The notes: generated by a model not told the origin, from the sequence alone. Positions 6,668 through 14,373 are shown, counted from the first letter of the stretch. The stretch is DNA of 16,980 nucleotides from Rhodospirillaceae bacterium (GCA_030151865.1 JASLCK010000119.1:1-16980), one strand, 5' to 3'. Program-made: numbers and translations.

Positions 6668-6691
6668 TGCAATATATTTGTTGTAATTGCA
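6668..6691. promoter_or_regulatory. Inverted repeat in the upstream region of phaZ
   Basis: TGCAAT (6668-6673) and ATTGCA (6686-6691) are inverted with 12 AT-rich bases between them, about 70-90 bases before the phaZ start. It could be part of the promoter or operator. The gap 6600-6869 holds no gene. It is AT-rich throughout compared with its surroundings. Confidence 0.3.
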
Positions 6692-6842
6692 CGGGTCTTG
6701 AAAATTACGCGGCAAAACATTACAGCGCGAATTCCCCGGAAATTTTATAAATCCTTATTTTCTTAAGGGATGCGCAGGGGCTGGCCTTTACACTGTACGG
6801 AAAAGGTCGGCAAAATTCTTAGGCATTGAAATGATGTAAAAA

Positions 6843-6857
6843 TTCTGCAATGCAGAA
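6843..6857. promoter_or_regulatory. Palindrome resembling a PhaR binding site
   Basis: TTCTGCAATGCAGAA is a perfect palindrome with 7-bp arms around a single base. Its core CTGC-AAT-GCAG matches the CTGC-N3-GCAG pattern that I recall for PhaR, the PHB-responsive repressor of alphaproteobacteria. It lies about 245 bases upstream of phaZ and 13 bases past the cobB stop. The location and gene context support PHB control of phaZ; the distance is on the long side. Confidence 0.45.
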
Positions 6858-6869
6858 AACCGACGGTAT

Positions 6870-8222
6870 TTAATCCTGTTTTCGATCGATCAGGTGGAGA
6901 TATGACCCGATCACCCGATTCCGCGCCATGCCGACCGGTCCTAGATCGCGGCCCGATGCGGTTTGTGCGGTAAACAGGGGGTCGCAAATTCCGGCGTGCT
7001 GGATTTGCGAGTAATGAAATTCATGCCCGCGCAGGGCGGTGCCGACCGGCCCGAACGGGGTTTGCGCCAGACTGGCAATACGGCGATAGCCCAGATGCAG
7101 GCGGCGTTTGGCAAAGCTGGTGACCAGCGGCAGCAGCCCAAGCATGGGGTGGGGCTGGCCTTGGGCATCCTCGATGGCCTCGCCCAAGGTCATGAAGCCG
7201 CCGCATTCGCCGTAAACCCAGGCCCCGCGTTCCGCCGCCTGACGCATGCCGTCTTTAAAGCCTGCGGCAGCGGCCAGTATCGGGCCGTGCAATTCGGGAT
7301 AGCCGCCCGGCAGATAAACGGCGTCGGCGTCCAGGGCCGGTCCCTGATCGGCCAGGGGCGAGAAAAAAGAGAGCTCCGCCCCGGCTTGCCGCCAGTCCTG
7401 CAACAGGCCGGGATAAGCAAAGGCAAAGGCGTCGTCGCGGGCGATGGCGATGCGTTGACCCAGGGGGGGCAACAACAGCCCGGCCCCTGCTGCTGGGGCA
7501 GACAGGCAGGCCGGACGGGCCAGGGCTTGCAGCCGTTCCAATCCGCCATCGCCCAACTCCAGCGCCTGATCGATGATGGCCGCAACCTTGTTCAATTGGG
7601 CGTCCAGTTCGGACTGTTCCCCTGCCTGCACCAAACCCAGATGCCGTTCGGGAAACACCAGATCGGGATTGCGCGGCACCCAGCCCAGCAAGGCCAGATC
7701 GGGCAGGGCGGCATGGCAGGCCCGTTCGATCATCGCCCGATGGACCGGACTGCCGACCTGATTGAACACCACGCCCGCCAAGGCGACATCGGGGCGATGC
7801 CCGGCAAAACCCCGCACCAGGGCGGCGGCGCTGGCGGCTTGGCCCTTGGCGTTGACCAGCAGCAGCACCGGCCAGCCGGTCAGGGCGGCAACGTCGGCGG
7901 TCGATCCCGCCGCTTCCCCGGCGGGGACGTCGGCCCCGTCGAACAGGCCCATGACCCCTTCGCAGACGATCATGTCGGCGTCTTCGCCCAGGGCCGCGAT
8001 GCGCGCCGCTAGGCCGGCCGGACGCATGGCCCAGGCGTCCAGGTTGAAGCAAGGTCGTCCGCTGGCGGCGGCATGAAAAGCGGGATCGATATAATCAGGC
8101 CCGACCTTGGCCGACGCCACCTTGAGCCCGCGCCGCGCCAGGGCGCGCAGCAGACCCAGGGTAAAGACGGTTTTGCCGCTGCCCGATGATGGGGCGGCGA
8201 TGATCAGGCCCTTGCGGCTCAT
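6870..8222 (-). CDS. cobB: Hydrogenobyrinate/cobyrinate a,c-diamide synthase
   Basis: The product has 450 residues, the normal length for CobB/CbiA. It uses ATP and glutamine to amidate the a and c side chains of the corrin ring in the cytoplasm. The N-terminal synthetase domain has a P-loop APSSGSGKT (10-18), KVGPDYIDPAFH (39-50) and CEGVMGLFDG (87-96). The C-terminal glutamine amidotransferase domain has LPGGYPELH (304-312), the nucleophile Cys340 in YGECGGFMTLG, and His443 in SYLHL. Transcription-wise it is the last gene of the cobalamin operon, starting 9 bases after the SCO1-like gene ends, with TAAGG before the ATG. Whether the substrate is hydrogenobyrinate (CobB) or cobyrinate (CbiA) depends on when cobalt is inserted, which this window does not show. 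Confidence 0.95.
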   Translation of the reverse strand: MSRKGLIIAAPSSGSGKTVFTLGLLRALARRGLKVASAKVGPDYIDPAFHAAASGRPCFNLDAWAMRPAGLAARIAALGEDADMIVCEGVMGLFDGADVPAGEAAGSTADVAALTGWPVLLLVNAKGQAASAAALVRGFAGHRPDVALAGVVFNQVGSPVHRAMIERACHAALPDLALLGWVPRNPDLVFPERHLGLVQAGEQSELDAQLNKVAAIIDQALELGDGGLERLQALARPACLSAPAAGAGLLLPPLGQRIAIARDDAFAFAYPGLLQDWRQAGAELSFFSPLADQGPALDADAVYLPGGYPELHGPILAAAAGFKDGMRQAAERGAWVYGECGGFMTLGEAIEDAQGQPHPMLGLLPLVTSFAKRRLHLGYRRIASLAQTPFGPVGTALRGHEFHYSQIQHAGICDPLFTAQTASGRDLGPVGMARNRVIGSYLHLIDRKQD

Positions 8223-8231
8223 GCTTTGGCC

Positions 8232-8855
8232 TTACATGGCCTTGCGCAGGCCGTCGGCGATATCCTTGGGCGCCGAGCCGTGGGTGAAGTGGCTGACATA
8301 TTTGCCGTCGCGGCCCATCAGATAAAGGATCGAACTGTGATCGACGGTGTAGTTGGGGCCGGTGCCGTTCTTCTTGCCATAGACCTTAAATTCCTTGGCC
8401 ACCTTGGCGATGGTGTCGGGCGCACCGGTCAGACCGATCAGCGACGGATGAAAGGCGGCGACATAAGGCCCCATCTGTTCGACCGTATCGCGTTCGGGAT
8501 CGATGGTGATGAAGATCGGCACCACCTGTTCCTGTTCCTTGGGCGTCAGCATGTCCATGGCCTGGGCCACCTGACCCAGTGCGGTGGGGCAGACGTCGGG
8601 GCAGAAGGTATAGCCGAAATAGATCAGCATCAGCTTGCCGCGAAAATCGGTGTCAGACACCGTATGGCCGTTCTGGTCCACCAGTTGGAACGGCCCGCCG
8701 ATGACGTTTTCGGTCGGGGCCATTTCCAAATAGCGGGGCAGAAAGGCGATCAGCGCCGCGACGGCGACGGCGGCGACGGCCGCCAAAATGGCGGGCAGCC
8801 CCCTGTTCTTCTTCTGCTTAGAGGTGGAAAGCGAGGTGGTTTTCTTGGCGGCCAT
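8232..8855 (-). CDS. SCO1/SenC-family copper chaperone for cytochrome oxidase assembly
   Basis: The product has 207 residues. A single N-terminal membrane anchor (about residues 21-40) is followed by a periplasmic thioredoxin-fold domain. The copper ligands typical of SCO proteins are present: Cys85 and Cys89 in FCPDVCP, and His173 in VDHSS. IFITIDPERDT and GLTGAPDTI are further family motifs. SCO proteins deliver copper to, or reduce the thiols of, the CuA site of cytochrome c oxidase; some act in general redox or copper handling. GAGGG stands before the ATG, and the gene starts 9 bases after the TauE/SafE-like gene ends. Both lie inside the cobalamin operon, which is unusual for SCO genes. 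Confidence 0.93.
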   Translation of the reverse strand: MAAKKTTSLSTSKQKKNRGLPAILAAVAAVAVAALIAFLPRYLEMAPTENVIGGPFQLVDQNGHTVSDTDFRGKLMLIYFGYTFCPDVCPTALGQVAQAMDMLTPKEQEQVVPIFITIDPERDTVEQMGPYVAAFHPSLIGLTGAPDTIAKVAKEFKVYGKKNGTGPNYTVDHSSILYLMGRDGKYVSHFTHGSAPKDIADGLRKAM

Positions 8856-8864
8856 GATCAGCCC

Positions 8865-9644
8865 TCATGCAATGTGACGCCAGGCCAGCATGGTCAGCAC
8901 GCCTGCGTTCAGAAGAAGGAGAACCGGCGCATAGCGCAAAATCGCGCCGCGCCAGCGTTGTCCGGCCAGGTGCCCCACCAACCCGACCGTCAACAGAGTG
9001 GGAAATGTGCCGGCGGCAAAAGCCAGCATGCCGGCGGCGCCCCGCAACGGGTCGCCGATGGCTGCGGCGGCAGCCAGCGCGGCATAAAGAAGACCGCAGG
9101 GAATAAACCCCAGCAGCAGCCCCAGGGCATAGCCGCGCCAGCCGGTCGGGCGGTCGAACAGCGGTCGGGCCAACTTGCCGACATGGCGCGACCACAGGCT
9201 TTCGCCCTGGGCCTGCCCGCCGATCAACCGCTTCAGCGCCGGAATGGCGGCGGCGGCCATGAACAGGGCGGCCAGCAAAAGCAGCGCCGCCGACAGCCAA
9301 TGCAGGCCGGAAATATTGCTCAGCGATCCGGCAATGGTCGATCCCGCCGCCCCCAGCAGGCCATAGGTGGTGGCGCGCCCCAGGTGATAGGGGATGACAG
9401 CAGCCCCGCTCAAGCGGTGCCATTCGCTCATCCGGCTGGCCGGGGTGGCTTCCAGACGGGCGGCGACCTGGGATAAAACAAACGGGCCGCACATGCCGGA
9501 ACAATGGGTGACGCCGCCCAGCAACCCGGCCATGAACAGGCTGACCGCCAGACTGCCGCCCAGCAGGCTGTCGCCGTCCAGCAGCGTGACGCATTGATGC
9601 AGTCCGCTTTGCAGAAGCGTCAGAAGTTGCGCCTGATCATCCAC
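8865..9644 (-). CDS. TauE/SafE-like membrane protein (UreH/DsbD_2 type) with HCSGMCG motif
   Basis: The product has 259 residues with about six hydrophobic segments. GGVTHCSGMCGPF (43-55, with His47, Cys48 and Cys52) and GFIPCGLLYAAL (179-190, with Cys183) are the paired cysteine motifs of the UreH/DsbD_2 branch, usually annotated as sulfite exporter TauE/SafE. Members of this branch are often found beside cytochrome oxidase maturation genes. They are thought to move copper or other metals, or reducing power, across the inner membrane. The adjoining SCO1-like gene supports a copper role here, which remains inference. The start is GTG at 9644 with AAGGG just before it; no ATG occurs until after the first hydrophobic stretch has begun. 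It follows cobA by 24 bases. Confidence 0.87.
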   Translation of the reverse strand: MDDQAQLLTLLQSGLHQCVTLLDGDSLLGGSLAVSLFMAGLLGGVTHCSGMCGPFVLSQVAARLEATPASRMSEWHRLSGAAVIPYHLGRATTYGLLGAAGSTIAGSLSNISGLHWLSAALLLLAALFMAAAAIPALKRLIGGQAQGESLWSRHVGKLARPLFDRPTGWRGYALGLLLGFIPCGLLYAALAAAAAIGDPLRGAAGMLAFAAGTFPTLLTVGLVGHLAGQRWRGAILRYAPVLLLLNAGVLTMLAWRHIA

Positions 9645-9668
9645 AGCCCTTGATCCCCGCTTGTTGCG

Positions 9669-10475
9669 TTATTGGTCCGTTCGGGATTGGTCGGTCAGGG
9701 CGGCCAGCCAGTCCAGTTTTTCGCGCAAGGCGACGTTACTTCCGACCACCACCAGGGCGGGCGGTTCGATGCCGTCTTGACGCACCGCCTCGACCACCTG
9801 GGACAGAGTGGAAATCACCACCCTTTGGGCTGGGGTGGTGGCGCGCGAGATCACGGCCACCGGCTCATCGGCCGCACGGCCCGCCGCCATCAGCTCACTC
9901 GCGATGCGGTCCAGATGTTTCAGCGCCATGTAAAAGACGATGACCGGAACGGCGCGGGCCAGCCCTTGCCAGTCTACGCTGTCGGGCACATCGCCCGATG
10001 CGTCATGGCCGGTGACAAAGGCGATGGCCGAATTGGTGTCGCGGCTGGTGGCGGGAATGCCCGCATAGGCCAACCCGCCCACGCCCGAGGTAATGCCCGG
10101 CACCACCCGGAAGGGGACGTTGTGCTGCACCAGGGTCAGGGCTTCTTCCGCCCCGCGTCCAAAGACGAACGGATCGCCGCCCTTCAGCCGCAGTACCCGC
10201 TTACCCGCTTGGGCCAATTCCACCAACCGGTTGGAAATATCGGGCTGCTTGGCCGACGGTTTGCCGCCGCGCTTGCCTGCATATTCCAACTCGGCTCCGG
10301 GCCGGGCCAGTTGCAGGATGCGGTCATCCACCAGGGCGTCATAGACCACTACGTCGGCTTGGCGCAGACCGTGCAGCGCCAAAAGGGTGGTCAGGCCGGG
10401 ATCGCCGGGACCGGCCCCCACCAGCCAGACCTGGCCGGGCAGAAAGTCGGGAAGGGGAAAATTAAGGTCGTTCAT
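9669..10475 (-). CDS. cobA: Uroporphyrinogen-III C-methyltransferase (SUMT)
   Basis: The product has 268 residues, matching single-domain CobA rather than the CysG fusion. It transfers two methyl groups from S-adenosylmethionine to uroporphyrinogen III, giving precorrin-2, the branch point to cobalamin and siroheme. Family motifs are clear: GAGPGDPGLTT (20-30), VVYDALV (43-49), the GKRGG loop (67-71), RLKGGDPFVFGRG (96-108) and VVPGITS (124-130). The start at 10475 gives a short lead before the first strand. No clear ribosome-binding site precedes it, and the 60-base gap to cobM is the second largest within the operon. It is followed by the two copper-type genes. Confidence 0.96.
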   Translation of the reverse strand: MNDLNFPLPDFLPGQVWLVGAGPGDPGLTTLLALHGLRQADVVVYDALVDDRILQLARPGAELEYAGKRGGKPSAKQPDISNRLVELAQAGKRVLRLKGGDPFVFGRGAEEALTLVQHNVPFRVVPGITSGVGGLAYAGIPATSRDTNSAIAFVTGHDASGDVPDSVDWQGLARAVPVIVFYMALKHLDRIASELMAAGRAADEPVAVISRATTPAQRVVISTLSQVVEAVRQDGIEPPALVVVGSNVALREKLDWLAALTDQSRTDQ

Positions 10476-10535
10476 GGCGCGCAGACTATACCCGGTTGAG
10501 GCGAGAGAGGCGAAAGGCTTTTGCTGCGCGCAGGA

Positions 10536-11291
10536 TCAGCGGCGCAGCACATGGTTGTGATCGGGCGAATAAAGATGGCTTTCGGCAAAGTCGTCGCCGC
10601 CGTCCAGCACCCGGCCCACCAGCACCAGGGCGGTACGGGTAAAGCCCGCTTCCTTCACCTTGTCGCGGATATCGGCCAGGGTGCCCCGCACGAAGGCCTG
10701 ATCGGGCCAACTGACGCGGTACGCCACCACCACCGGGCAATCGGCACCATAAAGCGGGGTCAGATCGCGCACCACATTGGCCAGATTGTTAACCGACAGA
10801 TGGATTGCCAGGGTGGCGCGGGTGGCTCCGATGGTGGCCAGATCCTCGTGTTCCGGCATGGCCGACGAGCGCACGGCGGTGCGGGTCAGGATCACCGTCT
10901 GGCTGATATGGGGCAGGGTGAGTTCCTTGGACAGGGCGGCGGCGGCGGCGGCAAAGGCCGGAACGCCGGGGGTCACGTCGTAAGGAATGTCCAACTCATC
11001 CAGGCGGCGCATCTGTTCAGCCACCGCCCCGTAAAGGGATGGATCCCCCGAATGAACACGCGCGACATCATGGCCAGCCCGATGGGCGGCGGTGATTTCA
11101 TCCATGATCTGGTCTAGGGTCAGGGACGCGGTATCGACAACGCGGGCGTCTTTCGGGGCTTCGGCCACCACTTCGGGCGGCACCAGCGATCCGGCATACA
11201 GCACCACCGGGGCGCGGCGGATGATGTTCAGTCCGCGCACGGTGATCAGATCAGGCGCCCCCGGACCGGCGCCGATGAAATGAACGGTCAT
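10536..11291 (-). CDS. cobM: Precorrin-4 C11-methyltransferase
   Basis: The product has 251 residues, normal for CobM/CbiF. It methylates C-11 of precorrin-4 (or cobalt-precorrin-4) with S-adenosylmethionine. MTVHFIGAGPGAPDLIT opens the protein. VLYAGSLVPPEV (30-41), ARVHSGDPSLYGA (77-89) and DVTPGVPAF (105-113) are the CobM/CbiF form of the tetrapyrrole methylase motifs. The LTLPHISQT segment is also typical of C11 enzymes. The start codon overlaps the stop of the cbiG/cobE-like gene as ATGA, so the two are translationally coupled. Confidence 0.96.
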   Translation of the reverse strand: MTVHFIGAGPGAPDLITVRGLNIIRRAPVVLYAGSLVPPEVVAEAPKDARVVDTASLTLDQIMDEITAAHRAGHDVARVHSGDPSLYGAVAEQMRRLDELDIPYDVTPGVPAFAAAAAALSKELTLPHISQTVILTRTAVRSSAMPEHEDLATIGATRATLAIHLSVNNLANVVRDLTPLYGADCPVVVAYRVSWPDQAFVRGTLADIRDKVKEAGFTRTALVLVGRVLDGGDDFAESHLYSPDHNHVLRR

Positions 11292-11935
11292 CGGGTTTGT
11301 TCCTGTTGGGCTATGGCGTTGGCGCGGGCCACGGCGCAGGTGGCGCGGGCCGATTTGACCTTGGGCAGCAGCAATTGACTGTCCTGGCCCGCCGCCGCCA
11401 GGGCCGCCCCTTCGGCGACGCCGTGACAGCCGGTTTCGCGGAACACGATATCGGACGGATGGACCAGCCGGGGCGCTTCCTCCTCCAGCCGGGCGGCGTC
11501 AAAGCAGCGCAGCGGCACCCCCAGATCGGCGGCCAGGGCGGTCAGGGCCGGTTCGGCGGCCTTGCTGTCGATCGAGGCGACCACCGCCACGGAATCGGGT
11601 GACAATCCGGCTTCGGCCAGGGTTTCGCGGACAAAGGCGATCAGCATCGCCGGGTCCGATCCTTTCTCGCAGCCGACCCCCAGGGCCAGGACCGGCGGAT
11701 GCAAGATCAGTTCGTTGTCGCCTTCCACATCGTGATCGGTCACGCGGATGCCCAGATCGCCTTCGTCCCCCAGATTGGGGGCAGCCAGCCAGTCGGCATG
11801 CCCGGCCTCGACTTCCAGGCGCACCGGCTCGCCCGCCTGCAAGGCAGCGCTGACGGCGGGGGTGGCGTCGGGATTGGCGACCCGCCAGCCCTGGGGCGGG
11901 TTGTTCAGGTCGGCGGGGGTCTTGGTGTCGGTCAC
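11288..11935 (-). CDS. CbiG/CobE-like cobalamin biosynthesis protein lacking the N-terminal domain
   Basis: The product has 215 residues, against roughly 350 for full CbiG and about 150 for CobE. Residues 83-205 are the CbiG C-terminal/CobE domain: LALGVGCEKG (83-92), SIDSK (121-125), ETGCHGVAEGAAL (167-179) and KVKSARATCAVAR. Residues about 15-80 resemble the middle region of CbiG (…EPVRLEVEAG…GIRVTD…LILHPP). The N-terminal domain linked to opening of the delta-lactone of cobalt-precorrin-5A is absent. The start is GTG at 11935; no plausible coding extension precedes it, as the fusion gene ends 78 bases upstream. CbiG opens the lactone and releases acetaldehyde in the anaerobic route. The role of CobE in the aerobic route is less clear. 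This form could be either or a helper. Confidence 0.85.
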   Translation of the reverse strand: MTDTKTPADLNNPPQGWRVANPDATPAVSAALQAGEPVRLEVEAGHADWLAAPNLGDEGDLGIRVTDHDVEGDNELILHPPVLALGVGCEKGSDPAMLIAFVRETLAEAGLSPDSVAVVASIDSKAAEPALTALAADLGVPLRCFDAARLEEEAPRLVHPSDIVFRETGCHGVAEGAALAAAGQDSQLLLPKVKSARATCAVARANAIAQQEQTR

Positions 11936-12013
11936 TTCCGGGCGTCTCCCATTATGCTGGGGGTGATCTTGGCGTGCTGGCGCGGTTTGTCTAGCCTTTT
12001 GGTCACCAGACTT

Positions 12014-13255
12014 TCAAGAATCGCCGGGCAACCCTGGGGCCAGCCGGGGTTCCACCCCCAGCCGTTCGGCCAGATCGTCCAAAGCAGGCGAGACGGGATC
12101 GCCGCCGCCGCGCACCAGCGCCACGTCGCGGCCCTGTTGCAACAGGGCGCGGCAGGTGTTGATCCAGGCGGGGTTATCGATGTCTTGGACTTCGGCGACG
12201 TGATGGGGGGCAATGCTGTCCCGGACCTGGGCGCGCCGCTCGGGCTTAGGGTCGGTCAATACCACCAGGGCTGCGCCGCGCAGGGCTTCCACCGCCCGCA
12301 GGGTCAGCAGATCGCTGGGGCCGGGTCCGGCGGCGATTCCCCACAGGGTTCCGGCCAGGGGTGCGGCTTTGCCGGAGGTAACACCCAGGATCCAGCCTTC
12401 CTCCCGTTCGGCCAGACGGCGCTGGGGGTCGTCAAGGCTGGGATCGCCCGCGAACAGATCGGCCAGCCGTCCGTCCCGATCCAGCCGGGCCAACGATTGG
12501 GCCAGCCTCAGCACTTGGCGGGCATCCTTGACGGCGGGGTCTTGGTCCAGCACCGCCTCGTCGTCCAGCAGGCTGGGCCATACTTCGGCCAGCAGGACGC
12601 TGCCCGCCGGGCGGTCTTCCAGCCGGGCCAGTCCGGTCTGAAACGGCCAGACCGTAACGTCCAGGCCGGGGGCGTTGCGGATTTGCTCCAGCCGGGGCAG
12701 GCCGGTAATGGTCTGACTGCCGACGCTGCCCGCCCCGTACAATTGCCAGACCGGGCGGGTGCCCTTGGCCCGCTGTTCGGTCAGGCGCAAGGCGGGCCAG
12801 TCGCCCAACGGCGCGGCGGTGGCCGACAGGCCGGGCAGACTGCGCCCCGCCGGACAGCCCCAAAACGGGGTGGCGAAGCGTTGGTTGATCTCGCCCGCCC
12901 AGGCAAAGCGGTTGTTGGCGTTGTCGGGCTGGTCTTGCAGGCCCGACGCCATAAAACGCCAGACCCGGCTCCAATCCTTCAGGCCCAGGCGCTGGGCAAA
13001 GCTCTGGGGAAAACCGAAATTGAAGTCAAACCCCGCCAGCACCCGCAAGCCCTGGGCCGTCAGATCGGACAACAGGTCAATCAGGTCAAGGACCGCCTGA
13101 TGACGGGTGGCGGGATTGGACAGCACGGGCGGGCGTCCCGATCCCGGCTGCCCCGATCCTGGTTGATAGCTGCAAGTCCATATGGAATCTGCCCCCTGTT
13201 TGGGGGTGGCCGCGGCCGACCAATCGACCATCACATAGGCATCGAACAGGCTCAT
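12014..13255 (-). CDS. Fusion of a DUF429-like (RNase H-fold) domain to a truncated tetrapyrrole methylase domain
   Basis: The product has 413 residues, and I do not recognise a named family. Residues 1-295 have the spacing of acidic motifs seen in DUF429-type RNase H-fold proteins: VMVDWSA (Asp11), GFDFNFGFP (Asp77), LLAEVWPS (Glu224), VKDARQVLRLAQSLARL (near 242-258) and REEGWILG (284-291). Residues 300-413 look like the first half of a corrinoid methylase: GIAAGPGPSDLLTLRAVEAL, VVLTD, then DVALVRGGGDP (377-387) and a final APGLP. The second half of the methylase fold is missing. Only 78 bases separate its stop from the next gene, so no continuation is available. The ATG at 13255 begins the first motif strand. 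It heads the cobalamin operon, opposite cobD, 56 bases away. A cobalamin-related role follows from context and the methylase-like tail. Enzyme activity is unknown. Confidence 0.78.
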   Translation of the reverse strand: MSLFDAYVMVDWSAAATPKQGADSIWTCSYQPGSGQPGSGRPPVLSNPATRHQAVLDLIDLLSDLTAQGLRVLAGFDFNFGFPQSFAQRLGLKDWSRVWRFMASGLQDQPDNANNRFAWAGEINQRFATPFWGCPAGRSLPGLSATAAPLGDWPALRLTEQRAKGTRPVWQLYGAGSVGSQTITGLPRLEQIRNAPGLDVTVWPFQTGLARLEDRPAGSVLLAEVWPSLLDDEAVLDQDPAVKDARQVLRLAQSLARLDRDGRLADLFAGDPSLDDPQRRLAEREEGWILGVTSGKAAPLAGTLWGIAAGPGPSDLLTLRAVEALRGAALVVLTDPKPERRAQVRDSIAPHHVAEVQDIDNPAWINTCRALLQQGRDVALVRGGGDPVSPALDDLAERLGVEPRLAPGLPGDS

Positions 13256-13311
13256 GGCCCGGACTATAGACCAATTGACGCCGCCCCGGCAGAGGGGCCA
13301 TTCTCGCCGCC

Positions 13312-14304
13312 ATGTTTCCTTTGTTCGCTTCCGGCGGCTCGGTCGAGCCCTTGCTGATCCTTGTGGCGGCCCTGATCCTGGACGGATTGGTGGGCGATCC
13401 CCCGGTCTTGTGGGAAACCATTCCCCATCCGGTGGCCCTGATCGGCAAGGTGATCGCCTTTCTGGAAAGCAGGCTGAACCGCCCGCAGCGCTCCGACCTG
13501 GACCGGCGCGCCCGTGGTGTCCTGATGGCCGCGCTGATGGTGGCCGGGGCCTTAGGCGTTGGCTGGCTGGTGGTGGATATCCGCGAAAGCTGGTCGCAGG
13601 GCTGGATCGTCGAATTGGCCCTGACTTGGATGCTGGTGGCGCAGCGCAGCCTTTACAATCATGTGCGGGCGGTGTCTCTGGCGCTGGATCAGGAAGGTCT
13701 GGCGGGCGGACGGCGCGAAGTCTCCAAGATCGTCGGGCGCGATCCCGACAGCCTGGACGAATTCGGGGTGGCCCGCGCCGCCATCGAATCCTGTGCCGAG
13801 AACTTCGCCGATGGGGTGGTGGCACCGGTGTTCTGGTGCGCCCTGCTGGGGTTTCCCGGTCTGCTGGCCTATAAGACCATCAACACCCTGGACAGCATGA
13901 TCGGACACCGCAACGACCGGTATCTTGAATTCGGTATGGCTTCGGCGCGCCTTGATGATCTGGTCAATCTGATCCCGGCCCGCCTGTCGGGCTTTCTGAT
14001 CGCCCTGGCGGCGCTGTTTACCCCCAAGGGCAAGCCCGCTCAGTCATTGTGGGTGATGCTGCGCGATCACGGCCATCATCGTTCCCCCAATTCCGGCTGG
14101 CCCGAAGCGGCCATGGCCGGGGCGCTGGACCTGTCCTTGGCGGGGCCGCGCCGCTATCCGGGCTATGTGGCGCAGGAAAACTGGATTGGATCGGGCCGCG
14201 CCCAGGCCACCCCCGCCGACATCGACCGCGCCTTGTTCGTCATGGCGGTGGCCTGCCTGATCAATGGCGGTCTGGTGGTGGCTGCGGCCCTGACGCAGTT
14301 TTAA
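13312..14304 (+). CDS. cobD: Adenosylcobinamide-phosphate synthase
   Basis: The product has 330 residues and is an inner-membrane protein of the CobD/CbiB family. It attaches (R)-1-amino-2-propanol or its phosphate to adenosylcobyric acid, giving adenosylcobinamide (phosphate). Signatures are LILDGLVGDPPVLW with the following HPVALIGKVI (20-50), RSLYNHVRAV, IVGRDPDSLDEFGVARAAIESCAENFADGVVAPVFW, YKTINTLDSMIGHRN, DDLVNLIPARL, and HRSPNSGWPEAAMAGAL near the C-terminus. There are about five hydrophobic segments. The ATG at 13312 is the only start close to the first strand; AGAGGGG lies about 15 bases upstream, a long spacing. It is transcribed away from the seven-gene operon. The 56-base divergent gap must hold both promoters. 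Confidence 0.95.
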   Translation: MFPLFASGGSVEPLLILVAALILDGLVGDPPVLWETIPHPVALIGKVIAFLESRLNRPQRSDLDRRARGVLMAALMVAGALGVGWLVVDIRESWSQGWIVELALTWMLVAQRSLYNHVRAVSLALDQEGLAGGRREVSKIVGRDPDSLDEFGVARAAIESCAENFADGVVAPVFWCALLGFPGLLAYKTINTLDSMIGHRNDRYLEFGMASARLDDLVNLIPARLSGFLIALAALFTPKGKPAQSLWVMLRDHGHHRSPNSGWPEAAMAGALDLSLAGPRRYPGYVAQENWIGSGRAQATPADIDRALFVMAVACLINGGLVVAAALTQF

Positions 14305-14335
14305 AAAACCGCTTGATCCATCGTCGTGTCCGCGC

Positions 14336-14363
14336 CGTCTCGCCCCCATGATGGGGCGAGACG
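14336..14363. terminator. Strong hairpin between convergent cobD and phosphoesterase genes
   Basis: CGTCTCGCCCC (14336-14346) and GGGGCGAGACG (14353-14363) form a perfect 11-bp stem with a CATGAT loop. Neither side carries a good T tract. It lies 10 bases past the phosphoesterase stop on the minus strand and 31 bases past cobD. It probably serves as a 3'-end structure for both, though not as a classical intrinsic terminator. Confidence 0.6.
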
Positions 14364-14373
14364 ACTGCTTCTG

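Noticed and set aside
8226..9476. Plus-strand open frame of 416 codons
   Set aside because: It is antisense to the SCO1-like and TauE-like genes, which have clear motifs; its composition (Gly/Gln/Arg/His) is typical of a shadow frame.
11936..12013. Frameshifted remainder of the methylase domain after the fusion gene
   Set aside because: Only 78 bases are available before the next start, far too few for the missing half of the fold, and no methylase motif is readable there in another frame.
13256..13311. Possible cobalamin riboswitch between the divergent cob genes
   Set aside because: The gap is only 56 bases and no B12-box-like sequence (GCCACTG) is present, so a full riboswitch cannot fit.
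11699..13357. Long plus-strand open frame (552 codons) across the cobalamin region
   Set aside because: It is antisense to the cbiG-like and fusion genes, Gln/Gly/Pro-rich with no domain, and arises from high GC on the opposite strand.
13256..13825. Upstream extension of the fusion gene by 190 codons
   Set aside because: It lies opposite cobD and is Arg/Pro/Ser-rich; the recognisable domain begins at the ATG at 13255.
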